Positions 9,128 through 16,747 of a stretch of 64,000 nt of DNA are shown one piece after another. A model generated the notes under the pieces. That model had not been told where the DNA came from, did not search any database, and was given only the letters and a program-made list of their open reading frames with translations. Each line of letters begins with the position of its first letter. Within the stretch, counting starts at the first letter, position 1. The position numbers were made by a program, and so were the translations under genes. The DNA comes from Isosphaera pallida ATCC 43644. GTDB taxonomy: Bacteria > Planctomycetota > Planctomycetia > Isosphaerales > Isosphaeraceae. The DNA lies in assembly GCF_000186345.1 (NCBI RefSeq), contig NC_014962.1, positions 1,550,001 through 1,614,000 on the forward strand. The letters run 5' to 3'.

Positions 9128-9350
9128 TTTTGCCTAGAACGCAACACACTTGGGCGGCTACTCAAAATCCACCTTCCCCAACAACTCAACCCGGAGCGTC
9201 CACCTCAGGACGGAAACCGGAATGGTCTCGTGGGGGATGAGGATGGGTGAATGATGACGAAGGCGTGAAGAAAACGCAAGGTTTCGCTCAAGGTTTCGGG
9301 AAGATTGTGTTATTGTTAAGCGGAAGGGTATCGTGGGAAGTTCTTACTTA

Positions 9351-9557
9351 TTAGTAGAGGGGGGAGCGAAGGGATTTGGGGGGAGAGGGGGACTCGTTGG
9401 GAGGGGTGTTGGGTCTTCGACCGCTTTGAGAGCGACACCGATCCGAGCAATAGACGACCTGATCCCAACAGCGTTCCCACTTCTTGCGCCAAATGAACAA
9501 GCGTCCGCAGATCGGGCAGAGTTTTGAGGGACGTTGATTGGGAGTTTGGTGGGGCAT
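9351..9557 (-). CDS. DUF2256 zinc-binding protein
   Basis: A predicted 68-residue protein matching DUF2256. The hallmark is [19 protein letters not shown] followed by YCSDRC. Four cysteines (Cys14, Cys17, Cys37, Cys41) would hold one zinc ion, with Cys30 as an additional conserved cysteine. The ATG at 9557 is used because the family begins a few residues before the first CxxC; a longer frame in another register (9344-9610) is a shadow. The Pro/Ser-rich tail after the zinc module is probably disordered. The function of the family is unknown. It lies between the CobD-like gene and cinA on the same strand. Confidence 0.85.
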   Translation of the reverse strand: MPHQTPNQRPSKLCPICGRLFIWRKKWERCWDQVVYCSDRCRSQSGRRPNTPPNESPSPPKSLRSPLY

Positions 9558-9632
9558 AGTAGGAAGATCCGGTCGAGGGAAACGAGAACGGGAGAACCTT
9601 CTTTAATCAATTAATGAGATGATGTGGTGTGA

Positions 9633-10955
9633 TTAGGAGGATGAGGAGGCGAGGTCGTTGGTTTGAGGGGGGCGATGGGGGTCGGCGGAGGAGCGTAGGT
9701 GTCGCCGAACCAGATCGAGCGCGATGCGAACAGCGCGTTTACGGATGATGTCGCGGGGTTTTTCGGGTCCGATCTCGCTGCGATGGGCGATGGAACCTTG
9801 GGAGGTGGCCAGACCAAACCAAACCAAACCCACCGGCTTTTCGAGGCTACCGCCTCCGGGGCCCGCGATACCGGTGACGCTGAGTCCGAGGTCGGCACCC
9901 AGACGGAGCCGCACGCCTTCGGCCATGGCGCGGGCCACTGGTTCGGAAACCGCTCCGTGGGTTTCCAACAACGAGGCGGGAACTCCCAAGAGTTGCGTTT
10001 TGGCCGTGTTGGCGTATGTGACCAACCCCCCTAGATAATGAGCGCTGATGCCGGGAATGGCGGTGAGTTCGGTGGAGATCATCCCCCCCGTGCAGCTTTC
10101 CGCCAGGGCTAGAGTGACTTTCCGTTCAGCCAAGAGGCGGGCCACAGCGTGAGGCAATTCTTCCGAACCCTCGCCCACTAGGAAGTCGGCGAATCGGCGT
10201 TGAATCTCTTGACGATCGGCTTCCAGGCGTTGGCGCGCTTCTGCTTCGGTCGAGCCGAACGAGCGGATATGAAAGCTGATAAGGCCGTCGCTGGCGGTGA
10301 TGCCCACGTCGGGGTTGCGTCCCCGCGTGGTCAGATCGAGCGCTTGGGATTCCATTTCCGACTCGCCACGTCCGAAGAGGTTCAATCGCGTGGTCAACAC
10401 GTTCGAACCGAATGCCTGGGGGAAGGCGTCGCGGAGCAGTGGAATCACCCGTTCGTCGAACATGGTCTTCATTTCATGGGGCACGCCTGGGAGACAGACG
10501 AAGGCGGCCCGGACCTGGGGATCGTTGGGACGGGGTGGGGCCCAGATTCCAGGTGCGGTACCGACCGGGTTGGGGATGGGCCGACAATCCTCGGGCACAA
10601 GAGCTTGCACGGCGTTGCGGGGCGACATGGTTCGGTTGAGACGGGCGAAGAAGCCGCGAATCGCCTCCAAGGAGTCCCGGTCCTCGATCAAAGGGACGCC
10701 ACGGAGTTCCGCGACGATCTCGCGGGTGAGGTCGTCCTGGGTCGGCCCCAACCCCCCAGTGGTCAGCACGACATCGGAGCGAACTGCGGCAACGCGGAAG
10801 GCGTCGAGATTGTCGGCGTGGTCGTCGCCAAGCAGGGTGATAAACCGGGCGGTCAGTCCCAGGTCGCCCAAACGACGCGCCAGCCAACCGCTATTGGTAT
10901 CGGTCTTGGCTCCACTCACCAACTCCGTGCCGATCGCTAGGATTTCCACGCGCAT
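9633..10955 (-). CDS. cinA: CinA family nicotinamide-nucleotide amidohydrolase
   Basis: A predicted 440-residue two-domain CinA protein. The N-terminal COG1058/MoaB-like domain begins MRVEILAIGTELVSG and includes LTTGGLGPTQDD. The C-terminal amidohydrolase domain has LALAESCTGGMISTELT and the later SVTGIAGPGGGS. The C-terminal domain deamidates nicotinamide mononucleotide in NAD recycling; the N-terminal domain may hydrolyse ADP-ribose-type substrates. The ATG at 10955 is preferred over 10967 because GGGG sits 6 bases upstream. The C-terminal 40 residues are Pro/Ser-rich and extend beyond the usual end. It is followed by the DUF2256 gene 76 bp downstream on the same strand. Confidence 0.93.
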   Translation of the reverse strand: MRVEILAIGTELVSGAKTDTNSGWLARRLGDLGLTARFITLLGDDHADNLDAFRVAAVRSDVVLTTGGLGPTQDDLTREIVAELRGVPLIEDRDSLEAIRGFFARLNRTMSPRNAVQALVPEDCRPIPNPVGTAPGIWAPPRPNDPQVRAAFVCLPGVPHEMKTMFDERVIPLLRDAFPQAFGSNVLTTRLNLFGRGESEMESQALDLTTRGRNPDVGITASDGLISFHIRSFGSTEAEARQRLEADRQEIQRRFADFLVGEGSEELPHAVARLLAERKVTLALAESCTGGMISTELTAIPGISAHYLGGLVTYANTAKTQLLGVPASLLETHGAVSEPVARAMAEGVRLRLGADLGLSVTGIAGPGGGSLEKPVGLVWFGLATSQGSIAHRSEIGPEKPRDIIRKRAVRIALDLVRRHLRSSADPHRPPQTNDLASSSS

Positions 10956-11773
10956 GACAAACCCCATCCCTCAAAATGATGAAGATTCGGTCAAGTCCGA
11001 TCCAGTCGGTTGGGTCAGAGCAGGTCGTCCGGGTATAATACGTTGAGAAGGGTTTCCGTCGCCTCCGCGACCTGTTGAATTCGAGTGAGCGTTTGTCTAC
11101 ATGCGGTAACGGATGTCGGAATGCCTAATCTGATGCGCGTCAACTTCACCGTCTCGGTTTGGTGGGTTTGGCCGCGGTTTGGAAGGCTTACCGGCACAGT
11201 TGACCTCGCACGTTGGATTTGGCGTCGTCCCCCTGAACTTTTGGCCTTCGAGTCCACTCTGGATAAGCGTTCGCGGCCGTTTGGGGGTCCAACGAGGGTC
11301 GATCCACGTCCAAGTGGAGACAACGCGAAACCTCTTGAATGGGAGAGATCATCTCGTCACGCTGTTCCCCGATCGATCCGGGACGACGGAGGCCAGTGGA
11401 GTATCGGAACCCACGACCTCCGAGGTCCGGGTCACTTCGATCTCCGACGCTCTAGGCCCGACCACGCAACGACACGAGCCGTTCGTCGATCCCTTGGGGG
11501 AGCCTGCTGCTTCCCTGCGACATGACACCAAAGGATCGCCGTCTCGACCCTGCCGCTGTTCCGCCGACCTTGCGCCGCTCGGTTCCCACTCCCGATTCCC
11601 CAACTTGAGCCATCACGCGCCCGACCCCTCCCCGCGATTCGCCAAGTCGGATGGGTCAGACGTGCGAGCCAGGGGGTTGGAGAGGAAGGAATGAGGGGTG
11701 GCCCGGTCCGCCGTCCTGCGACCATCCCGCCCGGCTTCCGCTTCGACCCGTTCCGTTTCGGGAGAACATCGCC
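10956..11773. other. Intergenic gap, 818 bp
   Basis: This separates divergent cinA and the HNH gene. A minus-strand frame (11015-11323) ends with a helical-looking segment (QQVAEATETLLNVLYP) but lacks a credible start or family. No RNA gene was recognised. It presumably holds both promoters. Confidence 0.4.
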
Positions 11774-12373
11774 ATGCAAGGAGTCGTTCTGGACCGTCCG
11801 ACCTTGGTTCTCAACCGTCACTGGCAGCCGGTCAACGTCGCTTCGGTGGCCCGCTGTTTGGTCATGGTGTACAACGAGTCGGCTCGGATTGTTGACCCCG
11901 ACGATTTCCGGCTTTACACCTGGGAGGATTGGGCCCGTCTGACTCCCCGCGACGACGAGCCGTCGATTCGCTGCGTGAACTTTCGGCTCAAGGTGCCCGA
12001 AGTCATTACCTTGACCCGTTACGACAAGTATCGCGAGAACACCGTCACCTTCTCCCGACGCAACATTTTTAAACGGGACCACGGCACTTGTCAGTACTGC
12101 GGTTGCAAGCCCGGCAGCGAGGCTTTGACGATCGACCACGTTCGACCCCGCTCTCAGGGCGGGGTCTCTTCTTGGGAGAATTGCGTGTTGGCGTGCGTCG
12201 AGTGTAACTCCCGCAAGGCGAACCGGACTCCAGAGCAGGCCGGCATGGTCCTCAAACGCAAGCCGTTCCGGCCCAACTGGAAGCCGATTTACGCCCACTC
12301 CGGCATCCGAATCGAATCCTGGTCCAAGTTCATCTCTGAAGCCTATTGGAACGTCAGCCTCGACGAGTCCTGA
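11774..12373 (+). CDS. HNH endonuclease
   Basis: A predicted 199-residue protein with a complete HNH/McrA-type nuclease motif. Zinc-binding cysteines are Cys106 and Cys109 (CQYC) and Cys141 and Cys144 (CVEC). The catalytic Asp-His is at residues 121-122 (IDHVRPRSQGG), then SWENCVLAC and NSRKAN. Residues 1-90 form a compact domain typical of bacterial stand-alone HNH proteins (VLNRHWQPVNV). The ATG at 11774 has GGGAGA about 8 bases upstream; the longer frame from 11651 is dropped. No methylase, helicase or phage gene is adjacent, so restriction is not indicated. A DNA repair or processing role is possible but unproven. Confidence 0.9.
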   Translation: MQGVVLDRPTLVLNRHWQPVNVASVARCLVMVYNESARIVDPDDFRLYTWEDWARLTPRDDEPSIRCVNFRLKVPEVITLTRYDKYRENTVTFSRRNIFKRDHGTCQYCGCKPGSEALTIDHVRPRSQGGVSSWENCVLACVECNSRKANRTPEQAGMVLKRKPFRPNWKPIYAHSGIRIESWSKFISEAYWNVSLDES

Positions 12374-12635
12374 TCCTCAAAACTCGATTCGCCCCACCAT
12401 CTCCGGTTCCCACTTCCGTGGGTTGAGTGTGTTTTCCAGGCAGCGCCCCACCGCCTTCGGCCTCATCCTCTCGGTTTCCAACCAGAGTGAGCGGGTCTGA
12501 AGGCGTTGGTTTTGAACAATCATTGTGTCCGCCGGTTGAGTCCGATTGGCGCTCGGATATGCTCAAGAAGGAACCCGGGCGTCCAAACCCACCCGGCGTC
12601 TCGAGAGCGGCATAACATGCGGAGAACTCGTACAC

Positions 12636-13628
12636 GTGCGATACCTGGTCACCGGAGGCGCGGGATTCATCGGCGGTCATCTGTGCGAGCGGCTGATCGC
12701 CCAAGGACACGAGGTTCTGGCGCTGGACGATCTGTCCACTGGCTCTTTTGACAACCTCCAGCGGCTCGACGGCCACGAGCGGTTCGAGTTTCGCTGCGCC
12801 TCGGTACTGGAACGTCGGGTCGTTGAACGTTGCGTGCGCGAATGCCAAGGGGTTTATCATCTCGCTAGCGCTGTGGGGGTCAAGTTGGTCGTGGATCAAC
12901 CGGTCAAGACGATCGAAACGATCGTAGGTGGCACCGAAGTGGTCCTGAACTCCTGCGCCCGTTATCGGCGTCCGGTGCTTCTGACCTCGACGAGCGAAGT
13001 GTATGGCAAGAGTCCCAAAGTTCCCTTCGCCGAGTCGGACGACTGCGTGATGGGGCCGACGACCACGCGGCGCTGGGCTTATGCCTGCGCTAAGGCGTTG
13101 GACGAGTTTCACGCCCTCGCCTACTGGCACCAAGCTCGTCTGCCCGTGGTGATTGCCCGGTTGTTCAACACGGTTGGCCCCCGGCAAACCGGACGCTACG
13201 GCATGGTCATTCCTCGCTTCGTGGCTCAGGGATTGGCAGGCGAACCGATCACGGTCTATGGCGACGGCCGCCAGTCCCGCTGCTTCGCCCACGTCAAGGA
13301 TGTGGTGGGGGCGCTGTGCGGCTTGATGGATCATCCCCGCGCTCGCGGCGAAGTCTTCAATATCGGCAACGACCAGGAAGTCACTATCCTCCAACTGGCC
13401 GAACGGGTGCGCGACCTTACTGGGGGACGCTCCGAAATCCGACTGATACCCTATCACGAAGCTTACACCGTGGGCTTCGAGGATATGATGAGGCGGGTGC
13501 CCGACCTCTCCAAGATTCGACGCTTGATCGGCTATCGCCCGACCTACGATCTCGACGCGATCCTCCGCGACGTGATCGCCGAAGCCCAAGCCGCTGCTCC
13601 AGGTTCGTCCACCCTCTCGACATCTTGA
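12636..13628 (+). CDS. NAD-dependent nucleotide-sugar epimerase/dehydratase
   Basis: A predicted 330-residue extended SDR enzyme acting on an NDP-sugar. It starts with RYLVTGGAGFIGGHL (GxxGxxG at residues 7-13) and LDDLSTGS. It has TSTSEVYG with the catalytic Ser/Thr, YACAKALDE with the YxxxK pair, and the substrate region RLFNTVGPRQTGRYGMVIP. This resembles UDP-glucuronate decarboxylase and UDP-glucose/galactose epimerase families, where the product would be a precursor for envelope glycans. The GTG at 12636 is used because GGAG lies 11 bases upstream and the family begins at this point; the frame is open to 12546. The gene is followed at once by a hairpin that may terminate it. Confidence 0.92.
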   Translation: MRYLVTGGAGFIGGHLCERLIAQGHEVLALDDLSTGSFDNLQRLDGHERFEFRCASVLERRVVERCVRECQGVYHLASAVGVKLVVDQPVKTIETIVGGTEVVLNSCARYRRPVLLTSTSEVYGKSPKVPFAESDDCVMGPTTTRRWAYACAKALDEFHALAYWHQARLPVVIARLFNTVGPRQTGRYGMVIPRFVAQGLAGEPITVYGDGRQSRCFAHVKDVVGALCGLMDHPRARGEVFNIGNDQEVTILQLAERVRDLTGGRSEIRLIPYHEAYTVGFEDMMRRVPDLSKIRRLIGYRPTYDLDAILRDVIAEAQAAAPGSSTLSTS

Positions 13629-13631
13629 AAA

Positions 13632-13655
13632 CAAAACGGTCCAGCCCTGGTTTTG
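13632..13655 (+). terminator. Possible terminator after epimerase
   Basis: A hairpin CCAG-CC-CTGG, with flanking AAAA and TTTT that can extend pairing after a small bulge, lies 4 bases after the epimerase stop and ends in a short T run (GGTTTTG). Confidence 0.45.
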
Positions 13656-13777
13656 TGCGTCATCGCCCAAGAAATTGAGCGCGTCTCGTCAGCATCGCGG
13701 CGCGGCCCTCCGCGACGCTCCCCTCGTTTCCGACCGTTCCCTCGTTCTATCCCAGGCGATTCTTCCAACAACCAACT

Positions 13778-14083
13778 ATGCGGCTTTGGCACCTGTTTGT
13801 TCTGGTCGCGGCGACGGCGATTGTCATGACCCTCTGGAAGGGGACGATCGGCCGCATCGGGGTGATCGTGTTTTTCTTCGGTCTGATCGAGGTGATTCTA
13901 GCAGTCTCGGCGGTGATGGCGTTGTTCCAGACGATTGGTCACTTCGGCGCAGCCCGTACTCCCGGCGATTCGCTGATGGCGCTCATCGCCACTGGGGTGG
14001 TGCTCGTTGGCGGCTCGTCGTTGATGTGGTTGGTGGCGTTGGTGGGAGTCCAAGTCTTTCAGCTAGCGGTACCGGTGCCTTGA
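13778..14083 (+). CDS. Small integral membrane protein, about three helices
   Basis: A predicted 101-residue protein of no recognised family. Hydrophobic stretches at about residues 4-22, 29-50 and 66-95 (the last probably one long or two short helices) indicate an inner-membrane protein with little outside the bilayer. Gly/Arg loops (KGTIGR, GAARTPGD) separate the helices. The ATG at 13778 is the first in frame, with no good Shine-Dalgarno. It lies between the epimerase and the convergent chaperone gene and may be monocistronic. The composition strongly supports a real gene; the role is unknown. Confidence 0.72.
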   Translation: MRLWHLFVLVAATAIVMTLWKGTIGRIGVIVFFFGLIEVILAVSAVMALFQTIGHFGAARTPGDSLMALIATGVVLVGGSSLMWLVALVGVQVFQLAVPVP

Positions 14084-14258
14084 CCTTATCCCAACCATTC
14101 AAACACCCTTGGACTCCGCTGGACCACCACGCTGGGAGGATTGGCACGACGAACAATGACCCAAGCTGTTCTCATCGAAGACCGGATGGGAGGGCAGCCG
14201 GCGTGTTCGTTTTCCGCGGAACGGATTGATCACCTTGCATCCATTGAGTTCAGCTTGA

Positions 14259-16385
14259 TCACCCCTGACGTTCGGCGCGTCGGCGTTCGTCAGCTTGACG
14301 CTGCGCTTCGTCGGCGGGCATCCAATCCTCGGGCAATCCCGCGTTGCGGCGTAGTTCGGCCATTCGGGCCTTCAACGCCTCCTGGAGGGTTTGCCGCAGG
14401 AGTTCGCTCTGAATCGACTCGCGCTCCCGTTGGTTGTTGATCCCAACGAAGTCGTTGAAGGGCGCTTTGAGGCGGTTCTCATAGGCTACCACGTAAAAGC
14501 GGTCGATTGGCGCGTTGGGAGCGACGAAGGCGTCGCCGGGGCGTTCAAGTTTGAAGTAGGCGTCACGGAGTTGGTCGCCTGCGTTCACAAATTCAAAAAT
14601 GTCGTTCGCGCGATAAGTTGTCTGGGCGCTGAAGGGGGAAAGGTTTGGGAGTTCAACGAACTTGGTGACAGGCGCGATGGTGATAACCGGGTTCTCGCCA
14701 GCGGCGGCGCGGAGGTCGCCGTTTTTAGCGCGGACCTCGGCCAGAAACGCTTCAGCGGCGGCCTGGGCAAGCTTGCGGGCTTCGGCGAACCGCCAAGCGG
14801 CAATCACTTGTTCGCGGACTTCGTTGAAGCTGGGAACCCGCGCCGGCTCGTCGGCGATGCGCCAGGCGTTGTAGACCCGTCCTTCGGCGTCCACGGTTTC
14901 GAGTTTTTCGAACAGACGGGTATTCTGCTCGAAGGCCATTTGGGCGAACAGCTGCGAGGTATCCGGGACGCTTCCCGAGCGTGGGTCGGGGTAGGTGGTG
15001 CCGCTGACGCTCGAGGCGATCGGACCCAACTCGGCGAGGGTGGCGCGCGAGACTGCCGGCGAGACTTGGAACTGCATTTCCTCTATCTTCTGAACCACTG
15101 CTTGGAGAGCGGCGTTGAAGGCGGCGATCACCCCGGAACCGTCCTTGATGGGGGGGGGCGTCACGCCCAGTCCGCTCAGCAACTGCTCGACGCCTTGACG
15201 CAGACCAAACTCAAGTAGCTCGTCAAGAGGAGGGTCCTCTTCCTGACCCTCTGCGCTTCGTCCTCGGGATCGCGTGGCGCGATCGACCGCCTGGTCGTAG
15301 AGGTTGATGAACGGATCGACCACGCGGGTTTGCAAGACGCCAAATCGTTCGTCGAGGGTCAAGGCGACCCGCTCGGTGGTGAGGTCTTCGACCAGGGTGT
15401 TCTGGACCATCGCCAAGGTCAACGGAGTCAACGTGGCGGTGGGATCGCCTTGAAACAGATCAGTCGGCAAGGCGTCCAGATCGGTCCAGCGGGCGGCTGC
15501 CACGGCGTTGCGAATGGCGCGGGCACGGTCCAGTTGAATCTGTGGCTTGCGGATCTGGAACATCTCGCGGAGTTCGTGGTCGTCCGCGACCAACCGGGTT
15601 CGGATGGTTTGAGCCAGAGCCTGGGAGTCGATCGACGCGATGGCGAAGCGGACTTTGCGGGGGATTTTGAACCCTGGTTCGGCGGGGTTGGCATCGGGGA
15701 GTTGGTTTTTGTACTTGTTGAAGAGGGCTTGAAGGTCGGCTTCGGATGGTTGGGCGGTGACTTGATCAAGGTAGTCCTCGACTTTGAACTCGCGGGCGAC
15801 CCCTGCGATTCGCTCGTTGCGGTCGCGGTAGCCGTCGTATACGTCGAGGGGGGTCACGGGCGCGACGACTCCCAAGCTTTGAGCCAGGGAGAGGCGGTAC
15901 TGGGAGGCAATGGCGCTGAGCAACTGGTCAGAGGTGACGGAGTTGCCGTAGCGGGACGATTTCACGTTGACGAGCAGCGCGTTGTCTTTGGCGTCGGAGA
16001 TATCGATCCCCAAAGCACGCAGGTAATCTTCACCGAGTTCCGGAGTGGAGGGAATTCCAGCCTCGTCGGCCACCTTCTGGAGGATCATCGCGTCCACCAG
16101 TTCGCGGGTGGAGGTACCGCCGAAGGGTTGAGGGTTGAGCGACACGCCGTATTTCGCGCGAATCACCAGATCGATGAACTCGTTGGCCAATGCGCGGGTT
16201 TGGGCGATCTTGGAGAGATCGGCGGTCATGACCTTGCGACCGTAAAGAACCGCCTCCTCGCGGTTTTGGGTCATCGTTGGCCCAAACAGGTAGGGGAGAG
16301 CGTCGCCCAACGTGAACAGGAACATGGCGACAATCGCCATGATGGCCAGGATTTTCTTCTGGTTGCGACGAACGGCGTCAAGCAT
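14259..16385 (-). CDS. SurA/PpiD-like periplasmic chaperone, membrane anchored
   Basis: A predicted 708-residue protein. A single membrane anchor at about residues 10-32 (ILAIMAIVAMFLFTLGDALP) follows a short basic start, as in PpiD. A SurA_N-type helical region is at about 50-190, rich in ANEFIDLVIRAKYG-like helices. The central and C-terminal parts are helical, with repeated QSEADLQALFNKYK-type segments and a final charged coiled region. A clear parvulin (PPIC) motif was not identified, so isomerase activity is uncertain and a folding-chaperone role is inferred. The ATG at 16385 has GAGGG about 6 bases upstream; the longer frame to 16829 overlaps the divergent topA region and was dropped. 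Confidence 0.75.
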   Translation of the reverse strand: MLDAVRRNQKKILAIMAIVAMFLFTLGDALPYLFGPTMTQNREEAVLYGRKVMTADLSKIAQTRALANEFIDLVIRAKYGVSLNPQPFGGTSTRELVDAMILQKVADEAGIPSTPELGEDYLRALGIDISDAKDNALLVNVKSSRYGNSVTSDQLLSAIASQYRLSLAQSLGVVAPVTPLDVYDGYRDRNERIAGVAREFKVEDYLDQVTAQPSEADLQALFNKYKNQLPDANPAEPGFKIPRKVRFAIASIDSQALAQTIRTRLVADDHELREMFQIRKPQIQLDRARAIRNAVAAARWTDLDALPTDLFQGDPTATLTPLTLAMVQNTLVEDLTTERVALTLDERFGVLQTRVVDPFINLYDQAVDRATRSRGRSAEGQEEDPPLDELLEFGLRQGVEQLLSGLGVTPPPIKDGSGVIAAFNAALQAVVQKIEEMQFQVSPAVSRATLAELGPIASSVSGTTYPDPRSGSVPDTSQLFAQMAFEQNTRLFEKLETVDAEGRVYNAWRIADEPARVPSFNEVREQVIAAWRFAEARKLAQAAAEAFLAEVRAKNGDLRAAAGENPVITIAPVTKFVELPNLSPFSAQTTYRANDIFEFVNAGDQLRDAYFKLERPGDAFVAPNAPIDRFYVVAYENRLKAPFNDFVGINNQRERESIQSELLRQTLQEALKARMAELRRNAGLPEDWMPADEAQRQADERRRAERQG

Positions 16386-16747
16386 GGCGACCCTCGGAGA
16401 GCGGTGAGCCGCTCCAAACCTCCATCCCCCCCCTTGACAGCGTGGGAAGATGCTAGCTAAGTGAGAGGCGGTTCGGATCGTCCGACCGCCGCGATCAGAC
16501 GCTGAGTGTACCAGGAAGCGGCGACCTAAGGCCAGAGCATCCATGACCGTCGCGTGGGTGCGAATCGAGCCGTCGCCGCGGGATCGACCAGGTCGCGTCG
16601 CGTCGTCCCAACCTTGGCCGCGTCTCCCAGAATGGTTGAGCCGACCAGAATGGTTGAGCCGACCCGTTTCGATTCGATCCGACTTGACTTGACTTGATCC
16701 GATCCCCTCTGCACGACGCTGTCCCTGCGACGAGGATTCCAACCACC
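16386..16747. other. Divergent intergenic region with short repeats
   Basis: This 362-bp gap between the chaperone and topA holds an 18-bp tandem repeat (16627-16662) and three successive GACTT units (16681-16695). A TTGACA at 16434 lacks a well-spaced -10. Confidence 0.5.
16627..16662. repeat. 18-bp tandem repeat, two copies
   Basis: CCAGAATGGTTGAGCCGA occurs twice without gap or mismatch (16627-16644 and 16645-16662), about 85 bp upstream of topA. Confidence 0.85.

Noticed and set aside
11015-11323. Minus-strand frame ending in a helical-looking segment
   Set aside because: Only the last 25 residues look protein-like, the rest is Arg/Pro-rich, and there is no Shine-Dalgarno or family.
12354-13670. 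Minus-strand frame of 438 codons
   Set aside because: Antisense to the nucleotide-sugar epimerase, whose Rossmann motifs are clear. No start signal and no domain.
16434-16459. TTGACA followed by TAGCTA as a topA promoter
   Set aside because: The spacer would be 14 bases, too short, and the site lies 300 bp from topA.
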